Source: Rotaria macrura (Eukaryota; Rotifera; Eurotatoria; Philodinida; Philodinidae). Taken from it: a stretch of DNA of 64,000 nt. A program made the translations under genes and the position numbers. Of the stretch, positions 36,180-48,872 are shown piece by piece. The first letter of the stretch is position 1; each line of letters opens with the position of its first letter. Below the pieces are notes generated by a model, which was given only the letters and a program-made list of their open reading frames with translations, searched no databases and was not told the origin of the DNA. Location: NCBI GenBank assembly GCA_900239685.1, contig OENT01000375.1, forward strand, positions 1 to 64,000, in the 5' to 3' direction.

Positions 36180-39061
36180 CAGTCGACAGCACAGTGCAAA
36201 ATATCGAATAGATCTTTCTCTCGTTTTTTGGAAAATGAAACACTCTTGAATATCTTGAATCAGATGTCCATGGACTCGTGGACAAATAAAGTCTCTTTCG
36301 AGATAAAATTTGAGACTTGTGCACCCGATGAATGTTCTTTCTTCTTTTATTATTAGCGTGATGTTCTTCGTTTTCTACGGTAATTTTACAGTACCCTTGT
36401 TCGTTCGAATAATAATCAATCAACGTTCGCAATTATTTTCGCCTCAGATCACTCCAATGCTACCAACTTGTGTGTGATTCATCGCAAGACAGCGATTGGA
36501 AGAATCGATTAAATGTTTCGATTTTCACTACTTAGCTTGTCGATTTTATTGTTTACGGGTGAAATCAACTAAATCGTTTGCTTAAACTCGATACTGAAGC
36601 TGTTTTTAAATTCAGTAAAACTGTGTCACATCAAGATACACATCGAAAAAGTTCCAATCAATATTTCGTTGTACTACGATTGCTTTTTAACCTACCAATC
36701 AAATGAGAGTGAAATAATAAACAAAAGACCACAAATCGAATACTCTCAATAATTTACATACGATAGAAATTAACATATTCGATGTTTATATTTTCAGCTG
36801 AAACTTTGGGAATTTTCTCGGGGGAGAAAATGTATTCAGGCAAGATTGTAACACTTGTCCAATCTTATTAAGTACCATACAGATATTTATGCTCGTAATC
36901 ACCTACCGACTACTAGCTAGTCTAGCGCCTATTGCAGAAGTAAAGTAATGCATTTCTTTTTAAATTTCGCAATTCATTTTCAAATAAGGGCAATAGCTTC
37001 TACGACAGAAGCAAAAGAGGGAAAATGTGTAAAGACATATGTTGCAATGGTAAGATTATCAAGATCTATGGCTTAGCAGCAAGTATATTTTACTTTTAAA
37101 GTATACATAGTATGCATTTATTTTTCGATAAGGCATAAGAGGATCGTTATAAAAAGAATTCAATTATCGATTTCCTCAATGTAAAGGACGAAACTGACTA
37201 CGGATACTTATAGAAAAGTTCTTATAATATATTTTTAATTTCTCGTGAAACTTAGAACATCTCCATTCTATGAATGTGTACCAATAAATGCATTGCTAAA
37301 AAATATGAGCAAAAGAAAAGAGTGATGATGCATGTATGGTTTGAAATATCACGGTAGAGGATGCAAATGAAGTACAAGCATTAGTTTAAGTAGAGAAATC
37401 TACATTGGCTGTATTCTTTTGTCAATCTAATTTAATAAAAAGATGCTTTATCTGTTGATGATCTTTTGTGTTTATCAGATCAAGTTTGCACAAGAAGAGA
37501 TAATAATTGGAAACAAGAACCTGAAACATGTTTCGTTCCATCTATATATGAAATGACAGAAGATAAGTATGTAGGTATCTGTCTAATTGTTTGTGTTCAA
37601 TTCTCAGATTTTGACAATATTTGACCAAAACATATCATGATGTTCAATAATGCTCTATCTTGTTGTAGCAGGATGATAGATATGAACTTCACTTAACAAT
37701 TCTTTCATATAGATACGCAATTATTTAAAAGTATTATTGAGATTAAATATAGAACAGGTAAACAATTCCAATATTAGATTGTGGCTTTTATTCCTGGAGC
37801 AGCAATTCATCCAAGTTCGATATTCTGCGTTCTCGTATTTTTTATTCTGGTTGGCAAGATCTATATCGTAATTAATCATTAATACTATTGAATAGGAGAT
37901 TCCTTGTCACAGAAAAAAAAACTTCACCGCACTGGCAGATATACAATTGTTGTAAAGTTCCGGAATTCCGAATATCTTACCGTCAATCAAATGTTTAGCT
38001 ATATACTACTGACGCGCGCGCTTGTGATACAGTTTAACTTTATAAGAATAAAATCTTACAGATTTCTCCGTTAATAAGAATTTCTTTTTAAGTCTAATAT
38101 TCTTTCCACAGTAATAGTAATGTTTTCAGTTTGATTTCTGATTATCTTTAACATTCACCATCAAGTACTTGTGATTGAATATTTCGAAGATAAGTCATAA
38201 GTGAAGATCTGAAAGAACTGATAGTTTAAATTATAAGATTAAGTTGGAATTTTATTCGTTTTCAAAGTTGAAAATGAATTCGAGTGTCATTTTATTGAAC
38301 GCAACTCACCAGAAAATGTTGAAGTTGATAGTATGAGCTATTGTGACATTCATGCAACCTTCCACATACACGTATAATCAACATTTGACCGGAAAAATTG
38401 CTACAGATGTGACAGACACATTAAAAATTTCACCGAATGTAACAAACACAGGGAATAAATAAGAGCTGATTGTTTCCTCAAAATGGTAAAAGTTCTTTAG
38501 TCTATACCCCCAATTAATGTAACACACAGTAATTTACACCTTTCCCGCACAAAACGTTTTAGGTTCAAATTGAACTTTATAAACCAAGACATAATAACTA
38601 GTTCTGTCTTTTACAATACTATCAACACTAGTGCGTTTTGCATATTACTCCAACAGGGATTTAATTAACAGGTTTTAATAACAGTACCTGAAAGATTATT
38701 TCATACATTATACTCGCAGGACACCGATAACGACATCTTATGTGACTTCGGCTGGATGAAAAACAACGGAAAGAAATGTCATATACTGTCTGCTTCTATG
38801 ATCAGTCATCACAGTAATGCATCCGTAATGTTCGATTATTAATGAGTTCCGATAGTAAATACAACAATAAAAATATCTGCGAACTTGATTATTTGATTCA
38901 AGAAAAGTATAGACAAGCGTGAGTTCTCTTCTATTGTTTAGCCAACTATGCCGTTACGAAACTCTTTTATTTAGTTCGTTATTTTTATTAATCATGTTAT
39001 CGATTAACAAGATTTACCAATACGCCATGCGTCCTGAAAAAATTGGCTAACACAATAGAGG
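36180..39061. other. Intergenic, no supported gene
   Basis: About 2.9 kb, AT-rich. Frames near 36160-36432 overlap each other on both strands and part of the element next door. A short perfect stem (attttctc / gagaaaat, 4-base loop) lies near 36812-36831. I saw nothing else. Confidence 0.4.
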
Positions 39062-40045
39062 CTATGGATGAGTGGCAGTTGCTGTTATTTGCGCCCCAAC
39101 TACAAGGCGTGCTAAGGCCATTGTTTGAGGACCTACTGCTCGTCTTGGTCGGCAGCGATACGAAATTATTCGTTTCATTTGTCTTCTAAGTTCAGGCATT
39201 GACAGAGCACAAACGAAAGGCAATAAAAGGATGCCGTAAAATTCAAAGAAATTTGCATGTAACGTAAAATCTGCGCCCACTTCTTCAGGAATACCACAAA
39301 GATGAATGAATTCCACTATCATACTTGGTATGTATATAGCAAGATAGAGAACTGAAATCGATAGCACTTGAATCGTCATTTTTCGATGATTTCGCCAACG
39401 GACCCGTCGATGAATTCGAGTTTTTTGATAGAGGACACGTACAAGCAGAAGAATGCTCGAACAAATAATAATTATTGTAGGTATCATATCATTTACGATA
39501 ACATCCCACAAAGATATGGATGCGGCATCATAAAGGCAAAGGGGATCACCACACGCTATTTGAGAATAATCGTATACATTTCTACAAGATGGGAAAATAA
39601 TTATCACAGTATTATAAATCATACAATACAGGAGGATTGCCGCTACGGGTAAACAATGAAAGGTAATAAATTTACACTTCGTTGCTAATAGATGATCGTG
39701 AAAAATAAGAATATGCCGTTCAATGGTTGCCCAAGCGAACAGAAGTGTTGTTGTAATATATAAAGTTTCACCGATGAAATCCCATGTAAGACAAAAAGCA
39801 GCATTTTGTGGCCAAACATAGCCCAGACGATAATAATTAAGACTCCATGGAATACTTGTTAACTGAACAATAAAATTGATGAAAAGAAGAAGAGCAATAA
39901 CATGGTTATTCAGAGCTTGGCGTAGCGTTCGGTGCACAGCAAAATTATACAGGATGAACAAAGAGCAGCTGATCGATGGAATGTAGAAGATAAGAATAAT
40001 CCAAAAACGAACAGGAACCGATATGGCAATGTCAGAAAGCGGCAT
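39062..40045 (-). CDS. Orphan rhodopsin-type GPCR, copy 2, 327 aa, intronless
   Basis: Paralogue of the receptor at 26375-27352 with the same seven-helix plan, helix-3 Cys, TIERH motif and LLPFVCALSMPEL helix-7 end. Most substitutions are conservative and sit in loops 2 and 3 (for example NVYDYSQIACGDPLCLYD and KTRIHRRVRWRNHRK). The C-terminal tail is unrelated to that of copy 1 after AVGPQT, because the duplication boundary falls inside the last codons and each copy uses its own local stop. Both frames are intact, so both may be functional; the substitutions in extracellular loop 2 could alter ligand preference (inference). Confidence 0.88.
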   Translation of the reverse strand: MPLSDIAISVPVRFWIILIFYIPSISCSLFILYNFAVHRTLRQALNNHVIALLLFINFIVQLTSIPWSLNYYRLGYVWPQNAAFCLTWDFIGETLYITTTLLFAWATIERHILIFHDHLLATKCKFITFHCLPVAAILLYCMIYNTVIIIFPSCRNVYDYSQIACGDPLCLYDAASISLWDVIVNDMIPTIIIICSSILLLVRVLYQKTRIHRRVRWRNHRKMTIQVLSISVLYLAIYIPSMIVEFIHLCGIPEEVGADFTLHANFFEFYGILLLPFVCALSMPELRRQMKRIISYRCRPRRAVGPQTMALARLVVGAQITATATHP

Positions 40046-43000
40046 CGATCTATCGTTCTTTACGAATCTTTGTCTTCGGTTTTGATTTCTCTTTCGAAAA
40101 GTGATTAAGTGCGAGCCAAGAACAGTAATCCAAAGTGTTCGTCAGATGAAGATGAAGATAAGTCCAACTTCTTAATTACCTGTTTGTATTCAATTTATTC
40201 GTGAGCACTTGGTCTTAATGATCTTTAAAAACAGAAACTTTGATACGTCTGTGGTAGATTCTATATTAGATTCTTCACGAATGAACGCGTTGAATCAGCT
40301 TTAAACAGAATTTTAATTTAAATAGTCACATTTGCCGTTCTTTCCATGAAGATTAAATTGAGAAAGGATACTGCTTTCACTGTTGATTTCAGGTGCAGAT
40401 ATAGCACAATTTAAGATCGAGAAGAGAACTAAAGTATAAGAGGTAGCGCACAAAACATAAGTGAACTCGTATAATCTTCGGATGAACTAGAAATCAGAGA
40501 TGTCCGTAGCGGTGCTGCCGCTACCACTGCCGCGCCGCTGCCGTCAGAGCGGTGGCGGCGGCTTTCGCTTTTTAGGCGTCGCGGCGCAGCGTGGTAGCGG
40601 CAAATTTTCTTTTTTTATCGTCGCGGCGCAGCGCGGCAGCGGTTGAAATTTCATTTTTTTTCTGTAGAACCTACAATACGTAAGTAGATTGTTTCAGTTT
40701 GATTCAAAGCAAACCAATGTTTCCTTTCTCAATCAGTTCATTTTCGTTGCTCTTTAATCATATAACTGATATATGAACATTGGCATCACGTAATTATATG
40801 ATGACTTGATGTAGGACCATGCTACTAGATTTTCAAGAATTTATATTCTACCTCATTTATAATGGAGATACATAACTATACAAACGAAAATGTTTCAATC
40901 ATCATTAGATGTAAGAATTTTAAATGGCAGATATTTTGTTTTAAATATTGTAATCTATATTGTCTCATTCACTTACTACTATATAGTCACATCAGGCGAA
41001 CCTTTTTTCCATGCAGTCCAGCTAGCCAGACCTCAAGATTTATCTATAGCGCATGAGTTTCTTAGTTAAGATTCTCAAGTACTTCGTGCGCATATCAAAT
41101 AATGTTTCCATAGGGCCAATTGCTTTCTGTAAGTTGCTATAGTCTCTCGCTTTGTCAATGCTAAAATATCAGCTATTCAAACGAAATAAGAATACTCTAT
41201 TTTATTCATAGAATGCTTTCTATTTAATTTAATATTTCAAGTTTACAGGTGTTCTCGCTTACTCACAGTATGTTCTTTACTCAATTGAAGGTCTAATAAA
41301 TGCATGATTGTTGTCCTGAATTATATTCTGATATTTGACCTAATAATTCGTACGAATTGTATGTCATATAATCGATTTTTTATTAGAGAACAGGGAACTT
41401 CCTGTAGATCGTACTATTTATAACGCCGAGGTACCAGCGCGGCAGCGGCAACTTAGTTTTTATTGCCATCGCAGCGCGTCGTGGCAGCGGCAACTTTTGC
41501 TTTTTTGCCATCGTGGCGCGGCGCAGCAATGTTTACTTTTCGGAGAATCACGGAGTGGGTAAAATCAGATTTTTCGGAACTCATTGCGGCGCGGCAGCGG
41601 CACAATACCAGCAGCGATGGACATCTCTGCTAGAAATTAATAAAAGGAAAATATTCTTCCGATTCAGTGTTTTACAAACAATTATGAGACGAAAGCATGG
41701 GAATTTAGCAGTACAATTGATACATGGAATATTAACAAATCGCCATGCAAGAAACCTGTTTTATTAAATAACCCGAATGGAGAAGACTATCACTGATAAA
41801 CTATTTATCTGTGTTTACTGATTCCTAGGAAAACCATCGTTACATAGGTATTTCCGTAACTATTCTTTCAGGAACCCACTATGGGTTAAGAAAACTTTCT
41901 CATCTAATTCAATTGAACATATATTATACACACAGATTTGAATCTAATCAACCAAGACTATTTTAATGAATGCTGAATAAAAAAGTAATATCCTTGACTT
42001 TCGATTAAGGCTTATTTACCATTTGACTCCTAATTATCGGGATGCAAAGAATGAATGTGTTTATTTTAAGTCGACCGTCTCACAAAACATCGACAAATAT
42101 TGCACACTGTTTACACTCTTGTTTCAAAAAGAACAGTTCGTGCTTGAGAAATTCTCACTATCCTTGCTTTTACCCTTGTCTCATTTTCCAGAAATACCGT
42201 TTTATTTTGGTGCATATCTATTGTTCAGAGAAGCTCCTATGAACTTGAATAAAATGCCGGTAATGGATCACGCCACCTAAAGAATAGCTTATCGAATCTA
42301 TTTATACTCATCATATCATTAAAAGACGCTTCGCGACGTGTTTCCGGGGAGAATGAAATGTAGCACTCATATTTCTTATTCTGCTTAATAATACTCGATA
42401 AAAAACACGCACAATTATACAGTATTTACAGCACCAAAACTCCTTTTCAATGAAGCACAATTCTCACTAAAACGAAACACTTACACTTTTGCAAATCAGA
42501 CACAATATGTTTTTCACTTTTTCAAACACTTTGCTGCATTTCAAATTTGACTTACGAACATTGAAGTTTGATATCTAAATAATGTGTAATGTTTTAGCTC
42601 ATTGAAAATATCTTTCGTAATGTTGGTTCGACTGAAATATCAGTTGTGTACATCCTCAGTAGTGAGAAATGCAAGGGTTCAATTTTGAATTTATACTTCA
42701 TATTGTTTTCTTTTTTCTAAACGGATGACCCTTCGACTGAATTCATGAAAGGATGGACATCTAGTTCTCTGGAGAACCTACCTGAACATGAATGAATGTT
42801 GCTTTGATTTAACCAAAACTGATCAAGATACTCAACATATCTAGAGCTGAGTTATTCGTAACACGAATATTGCTGTGTAGAGAAAGTAAGTGAAAGACGG
42901 AAAGCTTCAATGAGATATTATAATCGGATTGAATTATATTTCCCCTTCAGAAAACTCTTGCTTACATGATGAGATTCTCGAACCTGCTCTTATACCAGGA

Positions 43001-43690
43001 AATATGTTTTCTGGCATAGGAATGTTCCCGTGCTTTTCTTCTATGACATTTTTGTATTATTTTATCAGCGTTTCTTTGTGAGATATTTGATTGTTTTCCT
43101 TGGAGTGTAGGGAGGGGGTATCATATTAAAGAGTGAGAAAGAGACAAAATAAAGACAGGATTCGCTCTCTTGGTTCATTTTACATTGAAAAAGTTAGAAA
43201 AGGACGCGCATGTATCATTTTTTATTCTTCGACATTACATGAAGAAGATAAAAAATCTATTTTGTTGAAACGATTTGTTCATCAAATTTTTATTCGACGT
43301 AAAAAAGAAAATAACATCTCAAACTCTTAGTGTACGAATCAAACCCAGCTGCAATATGAAGATTATTGTCAACTTTAGCTTTGCATCCGCTCAAATATTG
43401 AACAATCCTTTTGCATCCTATCAAATGTCTCGAAATTACTTTTCCAAATTTTTATCAGTGAAAATTTCATCATGATCAAGAGATGGGTTGTCTTGAATAA
43501 AAATAAAAATAAAAATCGCTTTGCAACGGTATTCTGTTGGTTTGACCTTAGTGACTATCTTTGTTTGTGCCTGAATCCTGTCATAAAAGCAGACCATACT
43601 AATAATGGAGTGAAATGAATATTCATCATTTGATGATGACGATCGCATGATGAAACAAAATACCAAGCATTATTCTGATGTGCATCGCCA
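39075..43690. repeat. Segmental duplication, copy 2 (about 4.6 kb with insertion)
   Basis: Direct repeat of 26385-29855, about 12.7 kb away, in the same orientation. The extra 1.1 kb is the hAT-like element at 40495-41629 plus its 8-bp duplication. The block at about 41715-41990 fails to align with the equal-sized block in copy 1. Between about 43200 and 43520 several small indels distinguish the copies. Confidence 0.9.
40495..41629. mobile_element. Non-autonomous hAT-like transposon with GC-rich ends (1,135 bp)
   Basis: Begins CAGAGATGTCC and ends GGACATCTCTG, perfect 11-bp terminal inverted repeats. It is flanked by the exact 8-bp direct repeat ctagaaat (40487-40494 and 41630-41637). The paralogous segment at 27795-27802 has a single ctagaaat and no element, a natural empty site. 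These features fit the hAT superfamily. The outer ~180 bp at each end are packed with gcggcgcagc / gcggcagcgg motifs in both orientations, giving CpG-dense islands in an AT-rich genome; the interior (about 40670-41420) is AT-rich. No transposase frame is visible, so movement must have been in trans. The frame at 41513-41767 runs across its right end and is not a gene. Confidence 0.95.
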
Positions 43691-44334
43691 TTAACTTCCG
43701 CGTCTCTGCTCCGGAGATAGAGTCGCTAGTCAGATGTTTCGGAATCTCGCTTGAAGTCATCAATCACTAGCAATTTTTAAATTCATGTCGTGTCAAGTGG
43801 AAAGCATATCTATATTCTGCTCGATACACGTATCATTTGAAGTGTTTGAAAGATCTCTTGTTCTTCGCCGCTGTTTTAGTAGCTGATTTTAATTTAGAAA
43901 GAATGATACGCATCCGTACGCATCAATCAGAAAAAATGTATCCATTTATTTGACTGGAATCTCGAATCTTTGGTTTGTTACAGTGAATTTATTTCGGTTT
44001 CTAACAAGAATATTATCCAATCTCTTAGATGCTAGAAATGAGGCAAGCTATTCTTGGCATTGAACGAAAATCATTGAAGTAGTTAAATCTTTATTTAACG
44101 ACACGATGTACAGGAAGAAATAATCGGTACCGATTCTAGTTAATCGATCGGTGACTTCACACTATTAGATTTTTAAATATTAGTGGTATCCTTATTTCTC
44201 GGAAACCATACGCATCAAAATAGACAGTAAAAAGAAAGTGAGAACTTAAACTGATTCGAGTATCATTGAGTAAATGTGATGAGGGATAGAAAGCAGAAAA
44301 AATACTGATTCTTTGTCAATGATAAAATGGATCT
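43691..44334. other. Intergenic, nothing recognised
   Basis: AT-rich DNA between the end of the duplication and the iterated inverted arrays. No feature could be supported. Confidence 0.4.
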
Positions 44335-44850
44335 ACGAAAATCGATCGAACGAAAATTGATCGATACGAAAATTAATCGATACGAAAACTTATCGATACG
44401 AAAATTCGTTGATATAAAACACAATCGAGTTTAATTAAAAGAAAATTATCCTTTCAGTAAAACTTGCAACTGATAGTCATAAGTTGTGGAGAAAATGTCG
44501 AACCAAGCAAAAAAAAATTAAATCATAGTGTACGACTACGCCATTTAATTATTCATCAGCTACCTGCGCGTATACAACAATTAGAAGGACTCGCTCATAA
44601 TTTATCAAATCCCTTTTTCCTTTGTCTTATTTTTTTGCTTGTCAATTGTTTGTTGCGATTGTGAGTAATTCCACAATTGTTTCACAATACAGTTAGTATT
44701 TATTCTTAATTTAGCTGAAGGGTACCATTTTCTGTTTTTGATAAAAGCAAGCTAATTACATTATTACACGTTTCTCGACCAATTTTCGTTTCGATTAATT
44801 TTCGTATCGACTAATTTACCACGATTAATTTTCGTTCGACCAATTTTCGC
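44335..44850. mobile_element. Foldback-like element with five-unit arrays at each end (516 bp)
   Basis: Left array 44335-44413: five tandem units of 15-16 bp on the theme acgaaaattgatcgat. Right array 44776-44850: five units of the complementary theme atcgattaattttcgt. The arrays are inverted relative to each other and separated by about 360 bp. Units within an array differ by one to four bases. The spacer contains a small plus-strand frame (44464-44664) with a hydrophobic C-terminal segment (FFLCLIFLLVNCLL) followed by a gtgagt donor-like site, but no family is recognised. No target-site duplication could be fixed, so transposon origin is inferred only from the symmetry. Confidence 0.6.
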
Positions 44851-46120
44851 TCTCCCGATAAAATATAGCAACTGCTTTATTTGAAAGATTAAACAGCGAA
44901 CGACATACCTCAACAGTATATTTAATTGCATGGTCATAAGGTTTGTTGATCGAAATAAGGAAAATATTTGAAGTTAAATTTTTGGGAGAGCATTCAGAAC
45001 GGTCGCACGCCAATCAGTTTTTAGAAATTGGGTCGCGGCTTCATCTTAGTCGAACACATCCATTGGATATGAGAAAGTTCTAGTAATTTATTTAAAAGAT
45101 ATAACGTGAAGATGGGTGTAGTGTGTTTATACATAGAAATAAAACATAAACTAGCTGCCGATGCAGAGTATACACTTTACATGAAATTAATGATGGATGA
45201 ATCGAAAGTTTTGAGAAAAGCTGTTCGTTCATCATTCTTTCACATGAATGTGTTTCAGAAGAAGCAGAAAGTATGAGTATGAAATAGAATTTTGCCATTT
45301 TTCGAAATCGGTTTTCAGAAACTTTTTATCTATTACTGCATGGGAGAGGTGTAAAACACTCTGAGGCATCAGATTAAGGTTGGAAAGATTTTCTTAGGTT
45401 TTCTATTAAATATTGTAGCCTGACAAAGAAACTGTATTTCTTATATAAGACTGTAGAGGTAATTTTTCATCACAAAAGATGCTGTTTCGTATTCTGGTAA
45501 AGCACTGGAATTTTGTTTTTTCATACTTATCATCCTGGATAAATCTATTTTTTAAATTAAAATCCACTCAATACTACAGAATTGATCCATCTACAAAAAT
45601 ACATTCTTAAGATCATAACAAGTTTACGATGGATTCTCAGAAGGTTGAAAATTTTCGCTTGTTCTCCGCAAAAATTACTCTTGTAGGACATGCGTATAAA
45701 TTTTGTCACTGCTCTCTTCAATCTGTAATTGAAGACCTAAATGACTAGCTTTTTCATTCATCTGTCACATTTTCAAATAGGCGAAATATAAACGAATTGT
45801 TGCCTAGAAACTTCTATGGAACCATTCCGTCTAAACTATTATTTTAGGTGTTCCAAGGACTCTTTCACTTCTCTCGTCCGATAATAGACACAATTTATGG
45901 CACGCTATTCCAAACGAGCACAAAAGAATGTTTCCATCTTACAGCTGCTGATTCATCTGAAATACTTTCATGGGAAAAAAACTTTCCGTGTAAACATTTT
46001 GACTCAATCATTATTATTATAATTTATCATGCGGGTCGGGTTGCATATAAAAGCTAACATTGAGTTACATAGACGGTAAAAGAGGACTAGATGTTATAGT
46101 GACAGAACGAAAAATGATGT
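44851..46120. other. Intergenic, nothing recognised
   Basis: Frames at 45092-45298 (minus) and 45848-46057 (plus) are short and unsupported. No repeats were identified. Confidence 0.4.
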
Positions 46121-46194
46121 TCTCCTCGCGGGATTCGAACCACACATCTCCTGCTATCCGGGCAGTTGTCCTATTCCAATTAGACTAGAAGAGA
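46121..46194 (-). tRNA. tRNA-like sequence, probably a pseudogene
   Basis: A 74-nt segment on the minus strand folds partly as a tRNA: a 7-bp acceptor stem (one G-U pair), a 4-bp D stem, and a 4-of-5 anticodon stem around the loop CCGGATA. The internal promoter boxes (tagtctaattgg; ggttcgaatcc) are present. The T stem pairs at only 2 of 5 positions. Loop position 33 is C rather than the near-universal U, and the formal anticodon would be GGA (Ser) without the long variable arm that serine tRNAs need. It is best read as a decayed tRNA or a tRNA-derived SINE head. Confidence 0.55.
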
Positions 46195-48280
46195 CACATC
46201 CATTTGTATTCGTCATACATAGTGATCTATCATATCCACTATGTAACATTGATTTGAACATAAAATATTTAATTTAGTTTTTACTTAAATCCATTCTTTA
46301 AAGAACCAACGTCTTTAATTTTATTTTTGTAATTATAAGGTTATTGTATATTGTTCCTCAACTAGAAATTCACCTCAAGTGTTGGTCATGATACATGTAA
46401 TACAGAGATAATTTTGATAGTTCATGATTTGAACATATTGAATTTTTGCTTTTCAAAGATTCAGTTTATATCGCAATGTTTCAGCAGTGTGTTAGAAGGA
46501 ATATCCATTGATTCCTTCTGTTCTCTGATGAAACACATGGAGTCACAGTATAATAGTTTTTTTTCTTCTATGATTGGTTAGCCGCGACGCGATAAACTTT
46601 AATCGAGGTGGGAAGAGGAGGCGGGGTGGTTGAGTGCCTTTCCGACCTTGACATGTTAATAACCAAAATATAGCTCAAGTTTCTTTGAATTTTTGAAACC
46701 GTGAAGAAAGCTATTCACTCTATACTCGAGTCAAATATTTACACTCGTTTGAAAACAACTTGACAACTTTCATGGAAAATATCTTATTATACAACTTACC
46801 CCAATAAAATTCGCCTACTTTTTTGATTAATTACAAGTTGATCGATCACGTATTTCATCGTTGATATCAAATCACGTTCTACGACCAATACTATCAAGTA
46901 ATTGAAACGTTTATCAGACAGTGTGCTTCGAGAATTCTCTTCATCTTTTAAAATGATACCTCACAAGTTACTTGTGAAATTGACATCATAATGGCACCTT
47001 TCCGCATTCTTAATGTTTGAGAAAATGCAGCTGACAATGGTGTTAGGGTGTATATGTGAGTTTCTTTTAACCGTGACGTCTATGTGAAGGCACTCACACA
47101 TACTTTCAATATTTTTAAGATCTAGTGGGCAACTATTCTATTTAGCCGTAAAAAGCGATGGGTAAATTAAGCAAGGTGTATATTGATGAGACAAAAATTT
47201 TCCACCCAACAAAGTAAACTCATGAAGTAAAAAACCAGAAAAATGCAGTGAGACCTCTTTAATCAAATATCCATTCAGCTCAGAGCTTAGGTATGAGCCA
47301 GATGTGTTTAGCTTATTTTTAATGTGTCTGCTTATAACATTTATACCCATGAGAGTAATTGCAACAATTGAATCTGATCGGATTTTATGTAAATTCCCAT
47401 GAGATTGACGAAATTCTATGGAAATCTTGGTTGCACAACGACATTCAGACCCCTAGTGTTGAAAGTCAATTGGATCCTAATGTCTGAATTCGCTGGAATC
47501 CACCACAGGGCTCTGACAAATCTCTGCTGTTAGCATCAGGTACTAATTAGCACTAAATTAATTAAATAAGTTTCACCGATAGGATTTCTCAGTAATTCTG
47601 TAACCCCGATTCACATAAGATTTTGTCGATTATACTCGACCCCGATTAGATTCGAAATTGAATTAATTTACGTCAGTATTTCAAATGCAACACAAAAAGC
47701 AAGACGACAATGGTGCATTTAAGTGTACAATTTTTATATTTCATCTGGATTTATATCGAGATCTGTGACGAATACATGCAATAGCAAACATTTGCTTAGT
47801 ATATTTTATTTCATCGTAAATCATTTTTTTAGAACAACAGAATGGAAGATGATATCGATGAAATACAGATACAAGATGTCAAGACGATGATATAAGGAAG
47901 GAAAGAAAGTTCAACTGGTGCCCCAACCAAACAATTCAGTTCGAAAATGAGAAGATACTAAAGTGAGCGTATTGTAAAAGTATACACGCGTACATAGCCG
48001 TAGAATGAAAGCATATGTTAGTTAAAATATAAGAAGCGATTCTTTTCTTTTTGATTTGATTTATTACAGTAAGAAAAAGCAAAGTGTGTATGTGAGATTC
48101 AGATGAAAGACAACAAATGACAGTGATTATCTAATTCGAAAATGAATAAGCAATTCTGAAAAAGTAAATTTACAATGGGCTAGAACTTAATAATGCAATT
48201 ACGATAGGCAAATTTTCCGATGAAATGGGCGATAGCCTATTTTCCACCCCATTGTTACGCCATTCTTCTGAAGCTGGGAC
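46195..48280. other. Intergenic, nothing firmly recognised
   Basis: AT-rich with a slightly GC-richer patch at about 46570-46640 (gaggcggggtggttgagtg) that resembles half of a tRNA A-box region but gives no fold. The frame at 47138-47350 (minus) is unsupported. Confidence 0.4.
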
Positions 48281-48872
48281 TCAATGCTTAGTTTTTATAC
48301 CCGCCCAGCACAGAGTGGTAATCAAAAACAAAGCCCCCATACCACCATCGACTGAACCTCCCACTGCGGCCCCAACGTTCACTCCACTGCTGCTTATTCC
48401 ATGCGTTGCTAGTTTATGAGAGAAAAACGGTTAGACTGGATTTCAATAAGAGAGTATACTTATGACTAACTGTTACTGTTGGTATTTGTTACAATGAGAT
48501 TGACTCCCGGATTTATTATTATGTTTGGTTGCTGTGTACCTTTAACTATATTACTGGTCGATGATTGAGGAAGAAAAACTTTTTCATAGCATCTTACACA
48601 ATAAAAAGAAATAATGATGTACCATTTGAGAAGAAATGAACAAACGAACTTTCATGTGAGTTGCTTTTTACTGTTATATCCAGTGTGACATGTGTTTCGG
48701 CAAATGATACTTCTAATTTTGTGAGGTCTTTGCTTGTTGTGGATTTCCTATGTTGATCAGATAATTTAACATATTGTTGAATCGTATCACTTTTCCCGAT
48801 AGGCCGTGCAGAGATTACTGCGAAGAGCATTAATATTAACGAAACTAAAAGTGCTTTCTTCTCCTTCGTCAT
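48281..48872 (-). CDS. Small secreted or surface protein, three exons, about 161 aa
   Basis: ATG at 48872 starts MTKEKKALLVSLILMLFAVISA followed by RPIG, a classic signal peptide with cleavage after ISA. Proposed exons: 48872-48623, 48578-48471, 48408-48281; introns of 44 and 62 bp, both GT-AG, keep the frame. The mature part contains KLEVSFAETHVTLDIT, a Gln/Asn/Ser/Thr-rich middle (TQQPNIIINPGVNLIVTNT), a Gly-rich stretch (GVNVGAAVGGSVDGG) and a short hydrophobic tail (ALFLITTLCWAGI) before the stop. The tail could be a membrane anchor or a GPI signal. The first intron's borders are the least certain; a donor at GAAA/gttcgt is an alternative. The family is not recognised. Confidence 0.6.

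Noticed and set aside
41513..41767. Plus-strand ORF of 84 aa
   Set aside because: It runs across the right end of the hAT-like insertion and into unique flank, so it is a chance frame made by the insertion.
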